Source: Paraburkholderia phenazinium (GTDB lineage: Bacteria; Pseudomonadota; Gammaproteobacteria; Burkholderiales; Burkholderiaceae). Taken from it: 64,000 nt of DNA. Below are positions 1 through 11,027 of this stretch, piece after piece. The stretch is from NCBI RefSeq assembly GCF_900142845.1, contig NZ_FSRU01000002.1, positions 992,001 to 1,056,000 of the forward strand, read 5' to 3'. A program made the position numbers and the translations under genes. Under the pieces are notes generated by a model that was given only the letters and a program-made list of their open reading frames with translations, had not been told where the DNA came from and ran no database searches. Position 1 is the stretch's first letter. Every line of letters starts with the position of its first letter.

Positions 1-1581
<1,581 letters not shown>

Positions 1582-2859
1582 CTAGTTCGGGAAGGTCACT
1601 TCCAGCAAGACGGGGTGATCGGGAACGTCAACCCGGAGCTGTTTCACGTTGCGCTCCGTTTGACAGGGCGCCGTGCCGCGCGTCGGGTCGTAGAGGTCCA
1701 CGCGCGCAGCCATGCCGCCCAGATCGACACGAACCGGTGCGGACATCGAGAGCGCCGGTTTCCCGCTGGCCCGATCCCAAAACGGCACTTCGTTCCACAA
1801 GGCGAGGATGGATGTTCCGTCGGCCTTGCGCAGGTACACACTTCTGCCGGAGGGCGGCAGATCCGAAACGGTATAACGCCTGCCCTCCTCGTCCATCTGG
1901 TTCGAGGCGGTATCGCCGTTTGCCTTCAATATCGCCATGAGATTGTGCAGCGCGATTGCAGCCGGTTTCGCCCGGTTGTCGAACGTGAACAGACCGTAGT
2001 GCATACCCGCGTCGACCTGGCGCGGGTCCGCCTTTTCATCCAGAAGTTCGTAGAGGTAGGTTCTGGACACACCCGAGATGGCCGCGTCGAACAGGCCGTT
2101 CAGGATGCCCTTTGCCTGGCTATCCTCATCAACGCCAATCTGGTACCAGCCACTTTGCGGCAAGGTGAAATAGCCGAACTCGGTGATGACCAACGGCAGA
2201 GCAAATCCCTGAATGGCCCGGGTGCCCTTTTTTATCCATGAGTCGGCGTTGGCGGTGTAGCCGGGCTGCGCTCCGTTCTGCGGATACACATGCACATTGG
2301 CGTAGTCGGCCGAGCCGGTTCGGGTCGTGACCGACGCGAGGTCGTATCCGGTCAGGTCGTAGACGGCAACGCCGCTCAAGGCGGCATCGCCATGCACAAA
2401 GGCATAGATTGCCTTCTGCGCCGCCAGACCTGCCGCGTCTCCTTTAAGACCGTCATAGGCGATCGGCCAGTTATCGATTTCGTTATATCCCTCCACTGCG
2501 TCGACGCTGCCGGGCGACGCCGTCGCGACGGCCTTGATCTGCGCGAGCGAGCGGGCCGTCTCCTCCCGGACGATAAAATCGAACCGGATACCGGCGCTAG
2601 CCAGGTCGGCATACGCAGACAGGGGCGCCGCGCCTCCAGGCGCCGCATCCCGAACATGGCGCACGCCGAGCCAGACCAGATCGTCCTTCACGTTCTTCAC
2701 ATTGGCGTAGGCACCGTCCGTGTAATGGATGTGGGTGTTGACCGCAATGCCCTCTACGAATCTGTCCACACTCATGGTCTGATCCGCGGCTGCGGCCGAT
2801 CCGCAAGCCATCGCGGCGACGCTCGACACGACACACGCAACCCGTGCAAGCTGATTCAA
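1582..2859 (-). CDS. Exported clan GH-A-like glycoside hydrolase, last gene of the EPS operon
   Basis: 425 residues with a Sec signal peptide (about residues 1-25, ending GSAAA-AD). The rest resembles a clan GH-A (beta/alpha)8 barrel. Asn126-Glu127 in EGYNEIDNW fits the acid/base Asn-Glu pair. Glu227 in VITEFGY fits the nucleophile. An A/Y-rich strand HVYP lies between them, and a beta-rich C-terminal part follows. The start is TTG, chosen because GGAGGTG lies 5 bases upstream and it gives a clean signal peptide. A periplasmic hydrolase at the end of a Wzy operon usually trims or releases the polymer, as PslG or PelA do; that role here is inferred from position. The exact GH family is not recognised (GH39-like is possible). 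Confidence 0.8.
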   Translation of the reverse strand: MNQLARVACVVSSVAAMACGSAAAADQTMSVDRFVEGIAVNTHIHYTDGAYANVKNVKDDLVWLGVRHVRDAAPGGAAPLSAYADLASAGIRFDFIVREETARSLAQIKAVATASPGSVDAVEGYNEIDNWPIAYDGLKGDAAGLAAQKAIYAFVHGDAALSGVAVYDLTGYDLASVTTRTGSADYANVHVYPQNGAQPGYTANADSWIKKGTRAIQGFALPLVITEFGYFTLPQSGWYQIGVDEDSQAKGILNGLFDAAISGVSRTYLYELLDEKADPRQVDAGMHYGLFTFDNRAKPAAIALHNLMAILKANGDTASNQMDEEGRRYTVSDLPPSGRSVYLRKADGTSILALWNEVPFWDRASGKPALSMSAPVRVDLGGMAARVDLYDPTRGTAPCQTERNVKQLRVDVPDHPVLLEVTFPN

Positions 2860-2905
2860 CTCGACACCTCCGCGCCGTCAGCATCCGCTCGCTGTCTCGT
2901 CCGCA

Positions 2906-4084
2906 TCACGCCGCTACGTTCAGTGCGAGCGGGTCGAGAGGAGGCGTCCTCAGGGCCTCGGCGAGGCGAGCCAATTGTCGCTCGGGACTGCTGGCCTCCC
3001 AGCCGGCCTTTGCGACCTCGGCGAGATGCGCCGGGTCCTCATAAAACCGGCGCATGGCAAGCGCTGCAGCACCCACATCGGGGTTCGCCCACGTCACCTC
3101 TCCGTAGACGCCACCTTCGTCGCGCATGGTGGCGAGCTCGTAGGGAATCAGGACGCTGTTCTCTTCGCTCATGAAATCGAGGTTGCCCGACCAGGCGGTA
3201 GCGAGCGTCGCCAGTCCGAACAGGCGGGCTTCCAGAAGCGGCAACCCAAACCCCTCGGCGCGGTGCAGCGAAACATACACGTGGGCGCCCGAAAACAACC
3301 GGTCGACGTCGGTTCGCGTCATCGTCTCCTGGATGACCCGGATCCGCGCGTCACCCTCCACTTCAGCGAGAAGCGCGTTCACTTCTTCGGACGACGGGTT
3401 GGCCTGAAGCTTGATCACAAGAGACACGTCGTCTTCAGTCGGGAAGGCATCAAGAAACGCAGCGACAACGGCTCGCGGATTTTTACGCGCAAGACTTGAG
3501 CGCGCATCGGCCATGGTCAGGAAGGTCAAAGGCTCTTCACCCTTGCGCCATCGCCGTGGGCTACGGTTCTTCAACAACACATGAGGCACGACACGAATCG
3601 GACAGGCATACAGCTTGGCCAGGCTCTGCGCCGAAAACCGGCTCGGCGTCCAGATCTCGTCCCAAAGGTCTTCGTATTTCGGCCAGTTCTCAGGCGGTTC
3701 AGCAAGTTCCCACGCGAAATAACCAATCAGCTTCCCGCTGCGCAGGAGGCGCCGCAGCGGCCACGCGAGCAGCAGGAACTGCGGTGCCGCACAATGGAAC
3801 ACGAACAGGCCGCCTTTCTTGCAGAAGATTCTTTTGAACGGATTTCGCATCGCCAACGTGACGTCGGGCTGCTCCACCTCGTATCCGAGTGTCTCCAGCG
3901 CCAGACCGTTGTAGAGGGCCCCGTTCGTCAGGCCATTCTTCAAGCCGTACCGGCAGACGATCTTGATGGATCCGGGCGACCGCTCATTCGACCGGTCGCC
4001 TTGTTCGCGGCGCATGGCTCGATAGGCGACTGTCGTGAACACCGCCAGGTACAAGCTTTTAGCCAGCCTGAAGATCCGCTCCAT
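2906..4084 (-). CDS. Glycosyltransferase, GT4/GT-B type
   Basis: 392 residues, cytoplasmic. The C-terminal half carries the GT4 signature: the E-x7-E motif in HRAEGFGLPLLEA (about residues 275-287), preceded by a donor-site strand with a Lys (SLVIKLQA). The N-terminal domain has several aromatic segments (GYFAWELAEPPENW) typical of acceptor-side domains of this subgroup. It should add one sugar to the lipid-linked EPS repeat. Donor and linkage cannot be read from sequence. It starts 12 bases after the previous GT stops, in the same operon. The N-terminus has a short hydrophobic stretch (LYLAVFTTVAY) that may contact the membrane. Confidence 0.85.
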   Translation of the reverse strand: MERIFRLAKSLYLAVFTTVAYRAMRREQGDRSNERSPGSIKIVCRYGLKNGLTNGALYNGLALETLGYEVEQPDVTLAMRNPFKRIFCKKGGLFVFHCAAPQFLLLAWPLRRLLRSGKLIGYFAWELAEPPENWPKYEDLWDEIWTPSRFSAQSLAKLYACPIRVVPHVLLKNRSPRRWRKGEEPLTFLTMADARSSLARKNPRAVVAAFLDAFPTEDDVSLVIKLQANPSSEEVNALLAEVEGDARIRVIQETMTRTDVDRLFSGAHVYVSLHRAEGFGLPLLEARLFGLATLATAWSGNLDFMSEENSVLIPYELATMRDEGGVYGEVTWANPDVGAAALAMRRFYEDPAHLAEVAKAGWEASSPERQLARLAEALRTPPLDPLALNVAA

Positions 4085-4096
4085 CGCGTGCTTCCC

Positions 4097-5386
4097 CTAA
4101 AGGGATTGAACGGGTTCACCGCTCACCCCAGCATCCATCGATTCACCCAGTTCCCTGCTGGGGTGACCACAGTCTGCAAAGACCGCGATCAGCCGCGTGG
4201 CCCACGCATCCGGCGAAAGCCCCACATGGCGCGTCGCGCTGTGCCCGGCCAGGCTCATCGCCCGCGTCGCATCGTCGTCCCGGGCGATACGGGCAATCGC
4301 GCCGGCAAACGCTATTTCGTCGGTCGGGTCGCATACCTCCCCCGCCCCGCTGCCGACGATATCCTCCGCCAGCAGCGCCGATCGGGAAGCGATCACCGGC
4401 AGGCCGCTCCACATCGCTTCCGCCGCCACCAGCCCGTATGGCTCGGGGTAGCGCGACGGCATCAACAGCGCCCGCGCGGACCGCACGCGCCGCGCGACCT
4501 CCTCCGGCGCGAGCCTGCCGCAGAACGTGACCTCCGGATAAGCGGCCCGCAGCGCCGGCATCATCGGGCCGTCGCCGATCACCACGAGCCGCGCGCGGGC
4601 CCGCCGCGCGGCGGCCGCGGCAAGGTCAGGACCCTTCTCGGGGGCGAGACGTCCGACGAAGACGAATTCGCCGTTGTGTTCCGCGGCGATACGCGTATCG
4701 CTCCAGGGTGTGACCGGATTCGGCACGGTCTGCAGGCAGGCTGCGGGAATGCCGCCGCGCTCGAGCGGTTCGCGCATCGCGGCATGCACCATCAGCACCC
4801 GCGGGCCGGCCGGATCGAAGCGCAGCGTCTGCGCTTGCACGGCCTGCCGCGCCATCCGCCACAGCTTGTGGACGTAATGCCGCTTGTCGCAATGCCGTGT
4901 CATGCACGAGACGCCAAGTGGCACACGCGTGCATACCGTGCCCGCCCGATAGTCGGCAAAGGCCCCGTTCGGGCAGACGAGGAAAAAATCGTGGGCGGTG
5001 ATCACCGTCCGCTCGCGCACGCGGCTTAGCGCCGCGAACAGCGAAGGCGACAGGATCTGGCTCCAGCCATGCACGTGGTAGACGGTGCCGGGTGTGTCGT
5101 GTCGATCCATCCAGCCGTTTAGCATCCTCACGGTGCCCGTGTTGTACACCCCCTCACGCAGTGCGGCCGCTCCAGCCTGCAACAACCGCGCTCGCCCGAG
5201 CCCGGCAGTCGCAATGCCATGCGCCTCGAACTCGGGATTGGCGGCATCGTCACCGGCGATATACGTGACTTCGATGCCACGTTCCCGCATCAGACGCGCC
5301 TCGAGTAAGGCAAGCGCCGTCGCGCCGCCGTGCGCGATCGACGCGTCGTTGACGATCACGAGCCGCTCCGGCGGCGTCGCAGTCAT
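4097..5386 (-). CDS. Glycosyltransferase family 4
   Basis: 429 residues. GT-B fold: the N-terminal domain has a Gly-Gly-Ala loop (IAHGGATAL) for the donor diphosphate, and the C-terminal domain has VFVGRLAPEKGPDL (about residue 240) followed by SRYPEPYGLVAAEAM (about residue 315), the usual GT4 donor-binding E-x7-E region. A Cys-rich loop (VCPNGAF...CTRVPLGVSCMTRHCDKRH, about residues 135-175) is typical of a GT4 subgroup and may bind a metal. The start is set at ATG 5386, not the longer frame, because this ATG overlaps the TGA of the pyruvyl transferase by four bases (ATGA), indicating translational coupling. Confidence 0.87.
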   Translation of the reverse strand: MTATPPERLVIVNDASIAHGGATALALLEARLMRERGIEVTYIAGDDAANPEFEAHGIATAGLGRARLLQAGAAALREGVYNTGTVRMLNGWMDRHDTPGTVYHVHGWSQILSPSLFAALSRVRERTVITAHDFFLVCPNGAFADYRAGTVCTRVPLGVSCMTRHCDKRHYVHKLWRMARQAVQAQTLRFDPAGPRVLMVHAAMREPLERGGIPAACLQTVPNPVTPWSDTRIAAEHNGEFVFVGRLAPEKGPDLAAAAARRARARLVVIGDGPMMPALRAAYPEVTFCGRLAPEEVARRVRSARALLMPSRYPEPYGLVAAEAMWSGLPVIASRSALLAEDIVGSGAGEVCDPTDEIAFAGAIARIARDDDATRAMSLAGHSATRHVGLSPDAWATRLIAVFADCGHPSRELGESMDAGVSGEPVQSL

Positions 5387-6723
5387 GCGCGCACCTCCAG
5401 CGCGACCTGCGCGATCCGGTCCGTGCATCGCGCCGGCGCTACGGCCGTGGTGAGCGCGCTAGCCAGATCGGCGACATGCGCGCGCGCTTCGGCGAGCACG
5501 GTGCGATGCATGCTCGCATCGACGCCCTCGCCGAGCTGCTGGACGGCCAGAGCGACGACGGAATCGATCGGGTCGGCGCCCACCCGGCACAGACAATGCC
5601 GTCGCCCAACCTGGGTCAGAAACGTCTCGAGCTTGACGTCCCACGCGAAGCCGATCTGCGGGATGCCATACGAAAACGCCGCGATGTTCGCGTGCAGCCG
5701 GTGAGCCATCAGCAGATCGAACGACGAGATCAGTCGCGCGAGATCCGCCGGCGTTGCGGCGCGCGGCGCGAACGTGACCTGCTCCCGCCCTGCCGCCGCG
5801 GCAAGCGCGGGACGCAGTTCGGCGAGAAACGCTTCGTCCTCCGGACTGCCGTTCGCGAATACGACGAAGCGCCAGCCGCGCGCGCTGCCCGCCCGCACGA
5901 GCGCGCTGTACCACGCCGCCTGCGCGGCGGCGGAGACATGCGTGTTGCCGCCGTGGTACTTGAGGGCGATCGGATGCGTGATGCCGAGGCCAATGTACGT
6001 GCCCGTCCTATCGGGCGCGCGACTGCGCGCGACATGCCGCGACACCAGTTGACCGGGATCGTGCACGATCTGCGCCGGCGGGATCCCGGCGGGACTCAGC
6101 CGCTGCCGCCAGATCTCGGCCGAGCGCGGTTCGCGCACCGACGCATGGAACAGCGCCGGTCCGCCGAATGCACGTCGAAACAAGGCTTCTCCACGCAGCG
6201 TCCAGTTGTCGGATGCACCGACGCCAAATACCGCCGCCGGCAGCCCCAGACTGCGTACCTCCGCCATCACCGCATCGAGCTTGAGCGGAAAGTTGAGATC
6301 CGCGTCGCTTAGCAGGTTGCCCCCGCCGACGATCACCGCATCGACGCCGCGCAGCGCAGCGCGCCAGTGCGGGCGCAGATGCATGTGCAGTTTGGAGCCG
6401 AGCACGGATTGCGCGATCGCGTGACGCACGACACGCGGGCTGTGGTGCATCAGCGTCAGCACCGACTTGCGCGAGCGCGTACCCGGGTCATATTCCGTGC
6501 GGCCGGCAAGATCGATCACGCGAATCGCCAGCGCCGGCAACACGCTGGCCAGCTCCGCTTCGAGACATTCCGACAGAAGACCGTCACCGAGATTCGGACT
6601 GTATTTGACGTTGATGAGTGCGACGCTCGGCGCGTGCCGCTCGCGCGCCCGTGACGGCCAGTTGGGCACGCGCATTGTGTCGGGGACGAGCGGCGGCATG
6701 GCGCGGTGGTCCGTCGAATTCAT
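5383..6723 (-). CDS. Polysaccharide pyruvyl transferase family protein
   Basis: 446 residues of the CsaB/WcaK-type polysaccharide pyruvyl transferase family, which moves pyruvate from phosphoenolpyruvate onto a sugar as a ketal. Visible signatures are the Gly-Asp start motif (KYSPNLGDGLLSE, about residues 40-52), VGGGNLLSD in the first Rossmann half, and the C-terminal MAHRLHANIAAFSYGIPQIG (about residue 335), which includes the conserved Arg/His pair. Pyruvate would give the polymer negative charge. Cepacian itself is not known for pyruvylation (xanthan and colanic acid are), so this gene argues for a different polymer. Translationally coupled to the next GT. Confidence 0.9.
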   Translation of the reverse strand: MNSTDHRAMPPLVPDTMRVPNWPSRARERHAPSVALINVKYSPNLGDGLLSECLEAELASVLPALAIRVIDLAGRTEYDPGTRSRKSVLTLMHHSPRVVRHAIAQSVLGSKLHMHLRPHWRAALRGVDAVIVGGGNLLSDADLNFPLKLDAVMAEVRSLGLPAAVFGVGASDNWTLRGEALFRRAFGGPALFHASVREPRSAEIWRQRLSPAGIPPAQIVHDPGQLVSRHVARSRAPDRTGTYIGLGITHPIALKYHGGNTHVSAAAQAAWYSALVRAGSARGWRFVVFANGSPEDEAFLAELRPALAAAAGREQVTFAPRAATPADLARLISSFDLLMAHRLHANIAAFSYGIPQIGFAWDVKLETFLTQVGRRHCLCRVGADPIDSVVALAVQQLGEGVDASMHRTVLAEARAHVADLASALTTAVAPARCTDRIAQVALEVRA

Positions 6724-6777
6724 CGTGTCCCCGTGGGATTCGCAGTCAGGTTAGCGGGTGTCATACGCGGGCGTGGC

Positions 6778-7713
6778 TCACAGCCGTGCCGCGCGTTCTG
6801 GTGTGCGGCGTCCACGCAGCACGTCGCCGAACGCGATCAGATTGCCGGCGAGCCGGCCGCGTCTGTCGATATACGTCTCCGGGGAGATCGACTTCGAGAC
6901 GTTGGCGGCCACATTGCGCAGGATCTGCACGCACGCTTCGCCGCGCGACATCGTGCCTTTGCGCATCATGTAGACGGGATTCATCACTTGCGAATAGCCG
7001 AGACGGCGGCCCGGCACACGCGCGCGCTTCACGCCGAGATGGACACCGAGCGCGCTGCCCAGCTTCACGAGCCGGCCTCTCGCCTGCGCGACGCGCGCAC
7101 CGAAGTCCCGATCCTCGAGCCAGCCGTACAGCACGAGCCGCTCGTCGAAGCGCAACCCCTCGACCGCCGACGCGCGAAACGCCATGTTGCAGCCGTAGGG
7201 ACTGTAGCCGTCGTGGATCCAGCCGTGACGTCCCGGCTGCGCCGTGGCGAGCTCACGCCGCGCGTCGTCGACCGTAAGGCCGGGGCCGAGAATGCCGTCA
7301 GCGACGACATGGCCTGTGACACACGCGATCGCAGCATCGGCCTGGAAGGCATTGGCCGCCTCGCGCAGCCAGTCCGGGTGCGCAACGAAATCGTCATCGA
7401 AGAATGCGACGTAGTCGGTCTCTGCCGGCATCCGATCAAGAATCGCGTTGCGCTGACGCGTCAGGCCCGGTTTGACGTACACGATGCGCAGGTCGTCGGC
7501 CTCTTGCAGCGTGCCGATATCGTCGGGACTCGTGCAGGCAACGATGATCGACGTGGGCTGCAGTGTCTGCGCGCGCAGACACGCGACGATCGTCGCCACT
7601 TCAGCGGGCCGGCCGCGGGTGGCGATGCCTGCGCAGATGTGCGGCGCTTCGTTCGAGCCCGGGCGCCCGAAAGCGCCGTGAGTCGTATTGAAGATGGAAT
7701 TGTCGTGATTCAT
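6778..7713 (-). CDS. Glycosyltransferase family 2
   Basis: 311 residues, GT-A fold. The N-terminal nucleotide-binding strand (ICAGIATRGRPAE) is followed by the Asp cluster Asp106-Asp108 in FFDDDFV that coordinates metal and the nucleotide-sugar. The likely catalytic base region is the Glu-Asp in GWLEDRDFGARV (about residue 205). No transmembrane segments, so it acts on the inner face of the membrane. It lies between the flippase gene and the pyruvyl transferase gene with short gaps (78 and 54 bases). Substrate unknown. Confidence 0.87.
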   Translation of the reverse strand: MNHDNSIFNTTHGAFGRPGSNEAPHICAGIATRGRPAEVATIVACLRAQTLQPTSIIVACTSPDDIGTLQEADDLRIVYVKPGLTRQRNAILDRMPAETDYVAFFDDDFVAHPDWLREAANAFQADAAIACVTGHVVADGILGPGLTVDDARRELATAQPGRHGWIHDGYSPYGCNMAFRASAVEGLRFDERLVLYGWLEDRDFGARVAQARGRLVKLGSALGVHLGVKRARVPGRRLGYSQVMNPVYMMRKGTMSRGEACVQILRNVAANVSKSISPETYIDRRGRLAGNLIAFGDVLRGRRTPERAARL

Positions 7714-7791
7714 GCTGGTTCCAGTCTAGGAAGAAAAACCGGCTTGGCCCTGCCCGACGCGCGATCCCCTACGGCATTCGCTCGCATGGGT

Positions 7792-9084
7792 TCAGCCCTC
7801 ACCGAATTCATGAACAGGCACGCCCACCGGCTCGACACTGAACAGCTCGCTCAGCAGGTTCGAACGATGCATGCCCGCCACCAATACCGTCAGCATCGTC
7901 AGTTCGCCGACCAGTCGGGCTGTCGCCATTCCCATTGCCCCCCAATGGGTCGCAAGCGGCACAGCGACGGCAATGTTCACGACTGCACTGACAACGCCGG
8001 CACGCGCAAGCAGCCGTTCGAGCTTGCGCGGAATGAGGAAGTACATGCCCAGCACTTGCGTGCAGACGCTGACCGGGAACACAAAGACCATGAGCTTGAG
8101 TACCCCTGCCGTCTGCTGGAAACCGTGCCCGAACACCAGCGGTATAAACCAGTCGGCAAACGTCAGCGTCAGCAGGGTTGCGCACACGGCCCCGGCAAAA
8201 AACCAGGCGAATATCTGACGCGTAAGTCTGTTCGCCCGCGAAGGATCGGTCACGACCAGATGCGTCACGCGCGGTACGAGGATTTGAGCGGCCGGCGCCA
8301 TCAGGCTTAGTCCGGCGGCGATCAGGCGCTCTGCCACGCCGAATGCACTTACCTCGGATTCGCGCGCCAGCATCGATAGAATATATGTGGACGCGCCAAT
8401 CAGAAGCACAGACGTTCCGCCATATATAAAGATTGTTGTGGATTTCCGGATTAAATTTATCGCATCTTTAAGTCTGGAAAACAGATGCGAAAATTCCTTT
8501 CGCACTAGCCAGTAAGCAATGATCAACTGAGTGGCACACGAGATCAGCAACAAGGGGAATACATATGCCAGATCCGATGGTCGGTGCACAAAACCGAAAA
8601 TTAACGCCAGCGAGGTTGAAAAGCCGGCCACCTCGATGAGTACACTTGTCCTTGCTCGACCAGTGCTCGTGAAGTACCAGCCCAGATTGAATGCTGCGAG
8701 CAGTCCCAGGAAAACCACCACACAGCCGACAGCCGGCCGATGCAGGAAAACAAGCGAGAAATGAATCGCGATTAGGCCCACAATCAAACCGGGCAAGCTG
8801 AGCACCAGCCTCGCGGTCAGATGATCGCTCAATATGGACGCACGCGTACGCGCATCTCGCGCCTGGACCGCATCGCGAGCGCCCACCGTCGAAAATCCGA
8901 AGTTGACAAACAGCCAAATCGAATTTGACAGGGACATCCCCGCGAGGACCACACCATAGCCTCCGGCCCCGAGTACTCTTCCATAGTACGGCAGCAGCAG
9001 TAACGGATATAAGTAGCGAAATGCGTACGCGACATATACCGCCATCAACTCTGCCCGCGGAAAGATTGACTTTACTTGATCCAT
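7792..9084 (-). CDS. wzx: Wzx-type polysaccharide flippase (MOP superfamily)
   Basis: 430 residues, strongly hydrophobic with about 12 predicted membrane helices. The opening AFRYLYPLLLLPYYGRVLG motif is characteristic of Wzx/RfbX proteins. It would flip the undecaprenyl-linked repeat unit to the periplasm for the Wzy polymerase. The start is placed at ATG 9084, which overlaps the stop of the preceding HAD gene by 13 bases, instead of a longer frame lacking membrane character. Base composition is visibly more AT-rich than the flanking genes (for example around 8400-8460), a common mark of exchanged serotype-determining genes. Confidence 0.88.
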   Translation of the reverse strand: MDQVKSIFPRAELMAVYVAYAFRYLYPLLLLPYYGRVLGAGGYGVVLAGMSLSNSIWLFVNFGFSTVGARDAVQARDARTRASILSDHLTARLVLSLPGLIVGLIAIHFSLVFLHRPAVGCVVVFLGLLAAFNLGWYFTSTGRARTSVLIEVAGFSTSLALIFGFVHRPSDLAYVFPLLLISCATQLIIAYWLVRKEFSHLFSRLKDAINLIRKSTTIFIYGGTSVLLIGASTYILSMLARESEVSAFGVAERLIAAGLSLMAPAAQILVPRVTHLVVTDPSRANRLTRQIFAWFFAGAVCATLLTLTFADWFIPLVFGHGFQQTAGVLKLMVFVFPVSVCTQVLGMYFLIPRKLERLLARAGVVSAVVNIAVAVPLATHWGAMGMATARLVGELTMLTVLVAGMHRSNLLSELFSVEPVGVPVHEFGEG

Positions 9085-11027
9085 GGTCGCACCGAGTAGC
9101 CGAGCTTGATTGCAAATTGCACAAATTGCCCACCCTGCGGAAACGCCTTTACAGCGGCGCCGCTCGGCCAAAGCGATCTGCGTACGGCTACAAGCCGCGC
9201 GCCCGGGCGGCCTTGTTCGCAGTCTGGATGGGTAATCGACAACGTTGCTTCACGGCCAAAGTCGATCGACCGGTTTCGCATTCCGAGCCTATTCACGGTG
9301 TCGATGTCCGGAAACATGACGACCTGCTCCAGCAAGCGGGCCGAGAGCTGGAATTGCGACACGCTTGAAGCTGAACTGTTCTCGGTCGAGATATTGCGGA
9401 TATACGCTTTAACCTCCGCAAATTGCTCATGCGGCATCGCTTCGACACGGTTTCGCCATCCCTCCGTCTCCAGATTCGACACAATGCTTCCGCCATCGCC
9501 TCGACTGAATCGGCGCACACTCTGCAGATCCGGTTCAACGATGCTTTCGACCAGATGCCAGAATGCGAGAATGGATGAGATTGAGTCACCCGGTCTGTAG
9601 CCGTTTCGCTCCGTCAAGAGTCCGGTCACACGGGAAAAATGCTGACGGCCAAGGCCTTTGTAGTCGCTACGCGCTAACAGCACGCAATGAGCGTCGCTCG
9701 CCAGACCGCTTTGCTCAAGCAGCTTGTAGGTGCTTCCGTATAGTCCGGTATCGCACAGCACGACGCTCTTTCCGTCGGCGAGCGTGCGCCACATTTCTCT
9801 AAACAGCGCAGCCTGTTCGGAAATCGAATCCCAGAGGTCCGGCTCGGCACCGTTGCGCAGCGCATGAATAAGCTCCCTCAGGCTGGTGTAGTGTCCGCTG
9901 GGTGCCTGATCCGTTGCGCTCAAGGCTTGGGCAACCGCTTTCACAGCACGGCTTCCGAATTCGTATTCCAGTTCTGCGACAACATCTTCACCGCCAAATA
10001 CCAACGCATCGCGCGCAGCGATCAGCCGCGAGACCATCAAGGGCGCAAGAGTAATGTTTTCGCTAACCGGAAACTGGCTTGCGAACTCCCGGTACAAGCG
10101 CTCCAGCCCAAGCCCTCCACGCGCGCAGAACAGTGCAACGATCGGCCCCTCAACCAACGCGGCATGTTTTAGATAAACATGTAGTCTTCGGCAATATTCC
10201 GCAAAAATCGGACCGAGCACCTGGCTTCCCAGCGCGGTACCGGCCTTAAGCTGGGCCGGTACATTGCGACGAACGCGTTGGCTACGAGACGCGTGCCAAC
10301 CCGAAAACGCGCGCGCAATCGCCGCGTCCGCTCGCCGGATGACCACGTGCGCAGTCTGGCGGGGACGGTGCACTGCTGTCAGCCCACAACGGCGAGGCAT
10401 GGTGCAATCGGCAAGCAGATCGTCGCCCAGATGAACAATCCTGGCCGCTGGAACGCCTGCTGCACTTGCTACCGAAGCGAAGATCGTTCCGTCACGCTTG
10501 GTTAGCTGCATGTCGGCACTGGTATGGATGTCGTCCAGATGAGGAATGTCAGGACACACATCCGATATGAGTCGGCTCAATTCATGTTGACCCAGTGTCG
10601 TATCGCTGACGACACGAACCGGTATGCCACGCTCGACGACCTGCCTGAGCGTGCGAATCAGCGAGCGGTTCGGAAAGAGCGACGCGCGTTCGACGGCCAT
10701 TTCACAGGCAATCCAATCCGGCACGAAGACCTCATCAATGCCGATGTGTTGCAACAGCGTCGCGGCGATGTCCGTGAGGCGCACCTCTCCCCGTGCAGCG
10801 ACATCACGAGCGCGAAACGCAAGCCGTTCCACCTCCCGCCGGCGCTTCGCCACGTCACGGGGATCAATATGGCTTGTCACGTCGCCGAGTCGGCTACAAA
10901 ACAAACGCGCAATCCTCAGCAGGCGCCGATCGAGTGACAGTGGCTTTCGAAGCAGCAACGTGTCGAATGCGTCAATCGACAGGAGCAGGCATTCTCTTTT
11001 CTCAAGAAGGGAGAGTAATCGGTTCAC
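9072..11027 (-). CDS. Large HAD-superfamily protein of EPS clusters (COG5610-like)
   Basis: 651 residues. The N-terminal third is a HAD phosphatase fold with all four motifs: I, SIDAFDTLL (nucleophile Asp19); II, VVSDTT (Ser141); III, LTKRDG (Lys177); IV, HLGDDLLADC (Asp202/Asp203/Asp207). The FDxFDTLL style of motif I is typical of predicted hydrolases in polysaccharide loci (COG5610). The remaining 400 residues are not recognised. The start is GTG 11027: GGAGGGG lies 7 bases upstream, and this GTG overlaps the wzy stop as GTGA. The ATG-like longer start at 11135 would overlap wzy by 112 bases. Its substrate could be a sugar phosphate or lipid phosphate; no function is assigned in any system I know. 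Confidence 0.75.
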   Translation of the reverse strand: MNRLLSLLEKRECLLLSIDAFDTLLLRKPLSLDRRLLRIARLFCSRLGDVTSHIDPRDVAKRRREVERLAFRARDVAARGEVRLTDIAATLLQHIGIDEVFVPDWIACEMAVERASLFPNRSLIRTLRQVVERGIPVRVVSDTTLGQHELSRLISDVCPDIPHLDDIHTSADMQLTKRDGTIFASVASAAGVPAARIVHLGDDLLADCTMPRRCGLTAVHRPRQTAHVVIRRADAAIARAFSGWHASRSQRVRRNVPAQLKAGTALGSQVLGPIFAEYCRRLHVYLKHAALVEGPIVALFCARGGLGLERLYREFASQFPVSENITLAPLMVSRLIAARDALVFGGEDVVAELEYEFGSRAVKAVAQALSATDQAPSGHYTSLRELIHALRNGAEPDLWDSISEQAALFREMWRTLADGKSVVLCDTGLYGSTYKLLEQSGLASDAHCVLLARSDYKGLGRQHFSRVTGLLTERNGYRPGDSISSILAFWHLVESIVEPDLQSVRRFSRGDGGSIVSNLETEGWRNRVEAMPHEQFAEVKAYIRNISTENSSASSVSQFQLSARLLEQVVMFPDIDTVNRLGMRNRSIDFGREATLSITHPDCEQGRPGARLVAVRRSLWPSGAAVKAFPQGGQFVQFAIKLGYSVRPWIK

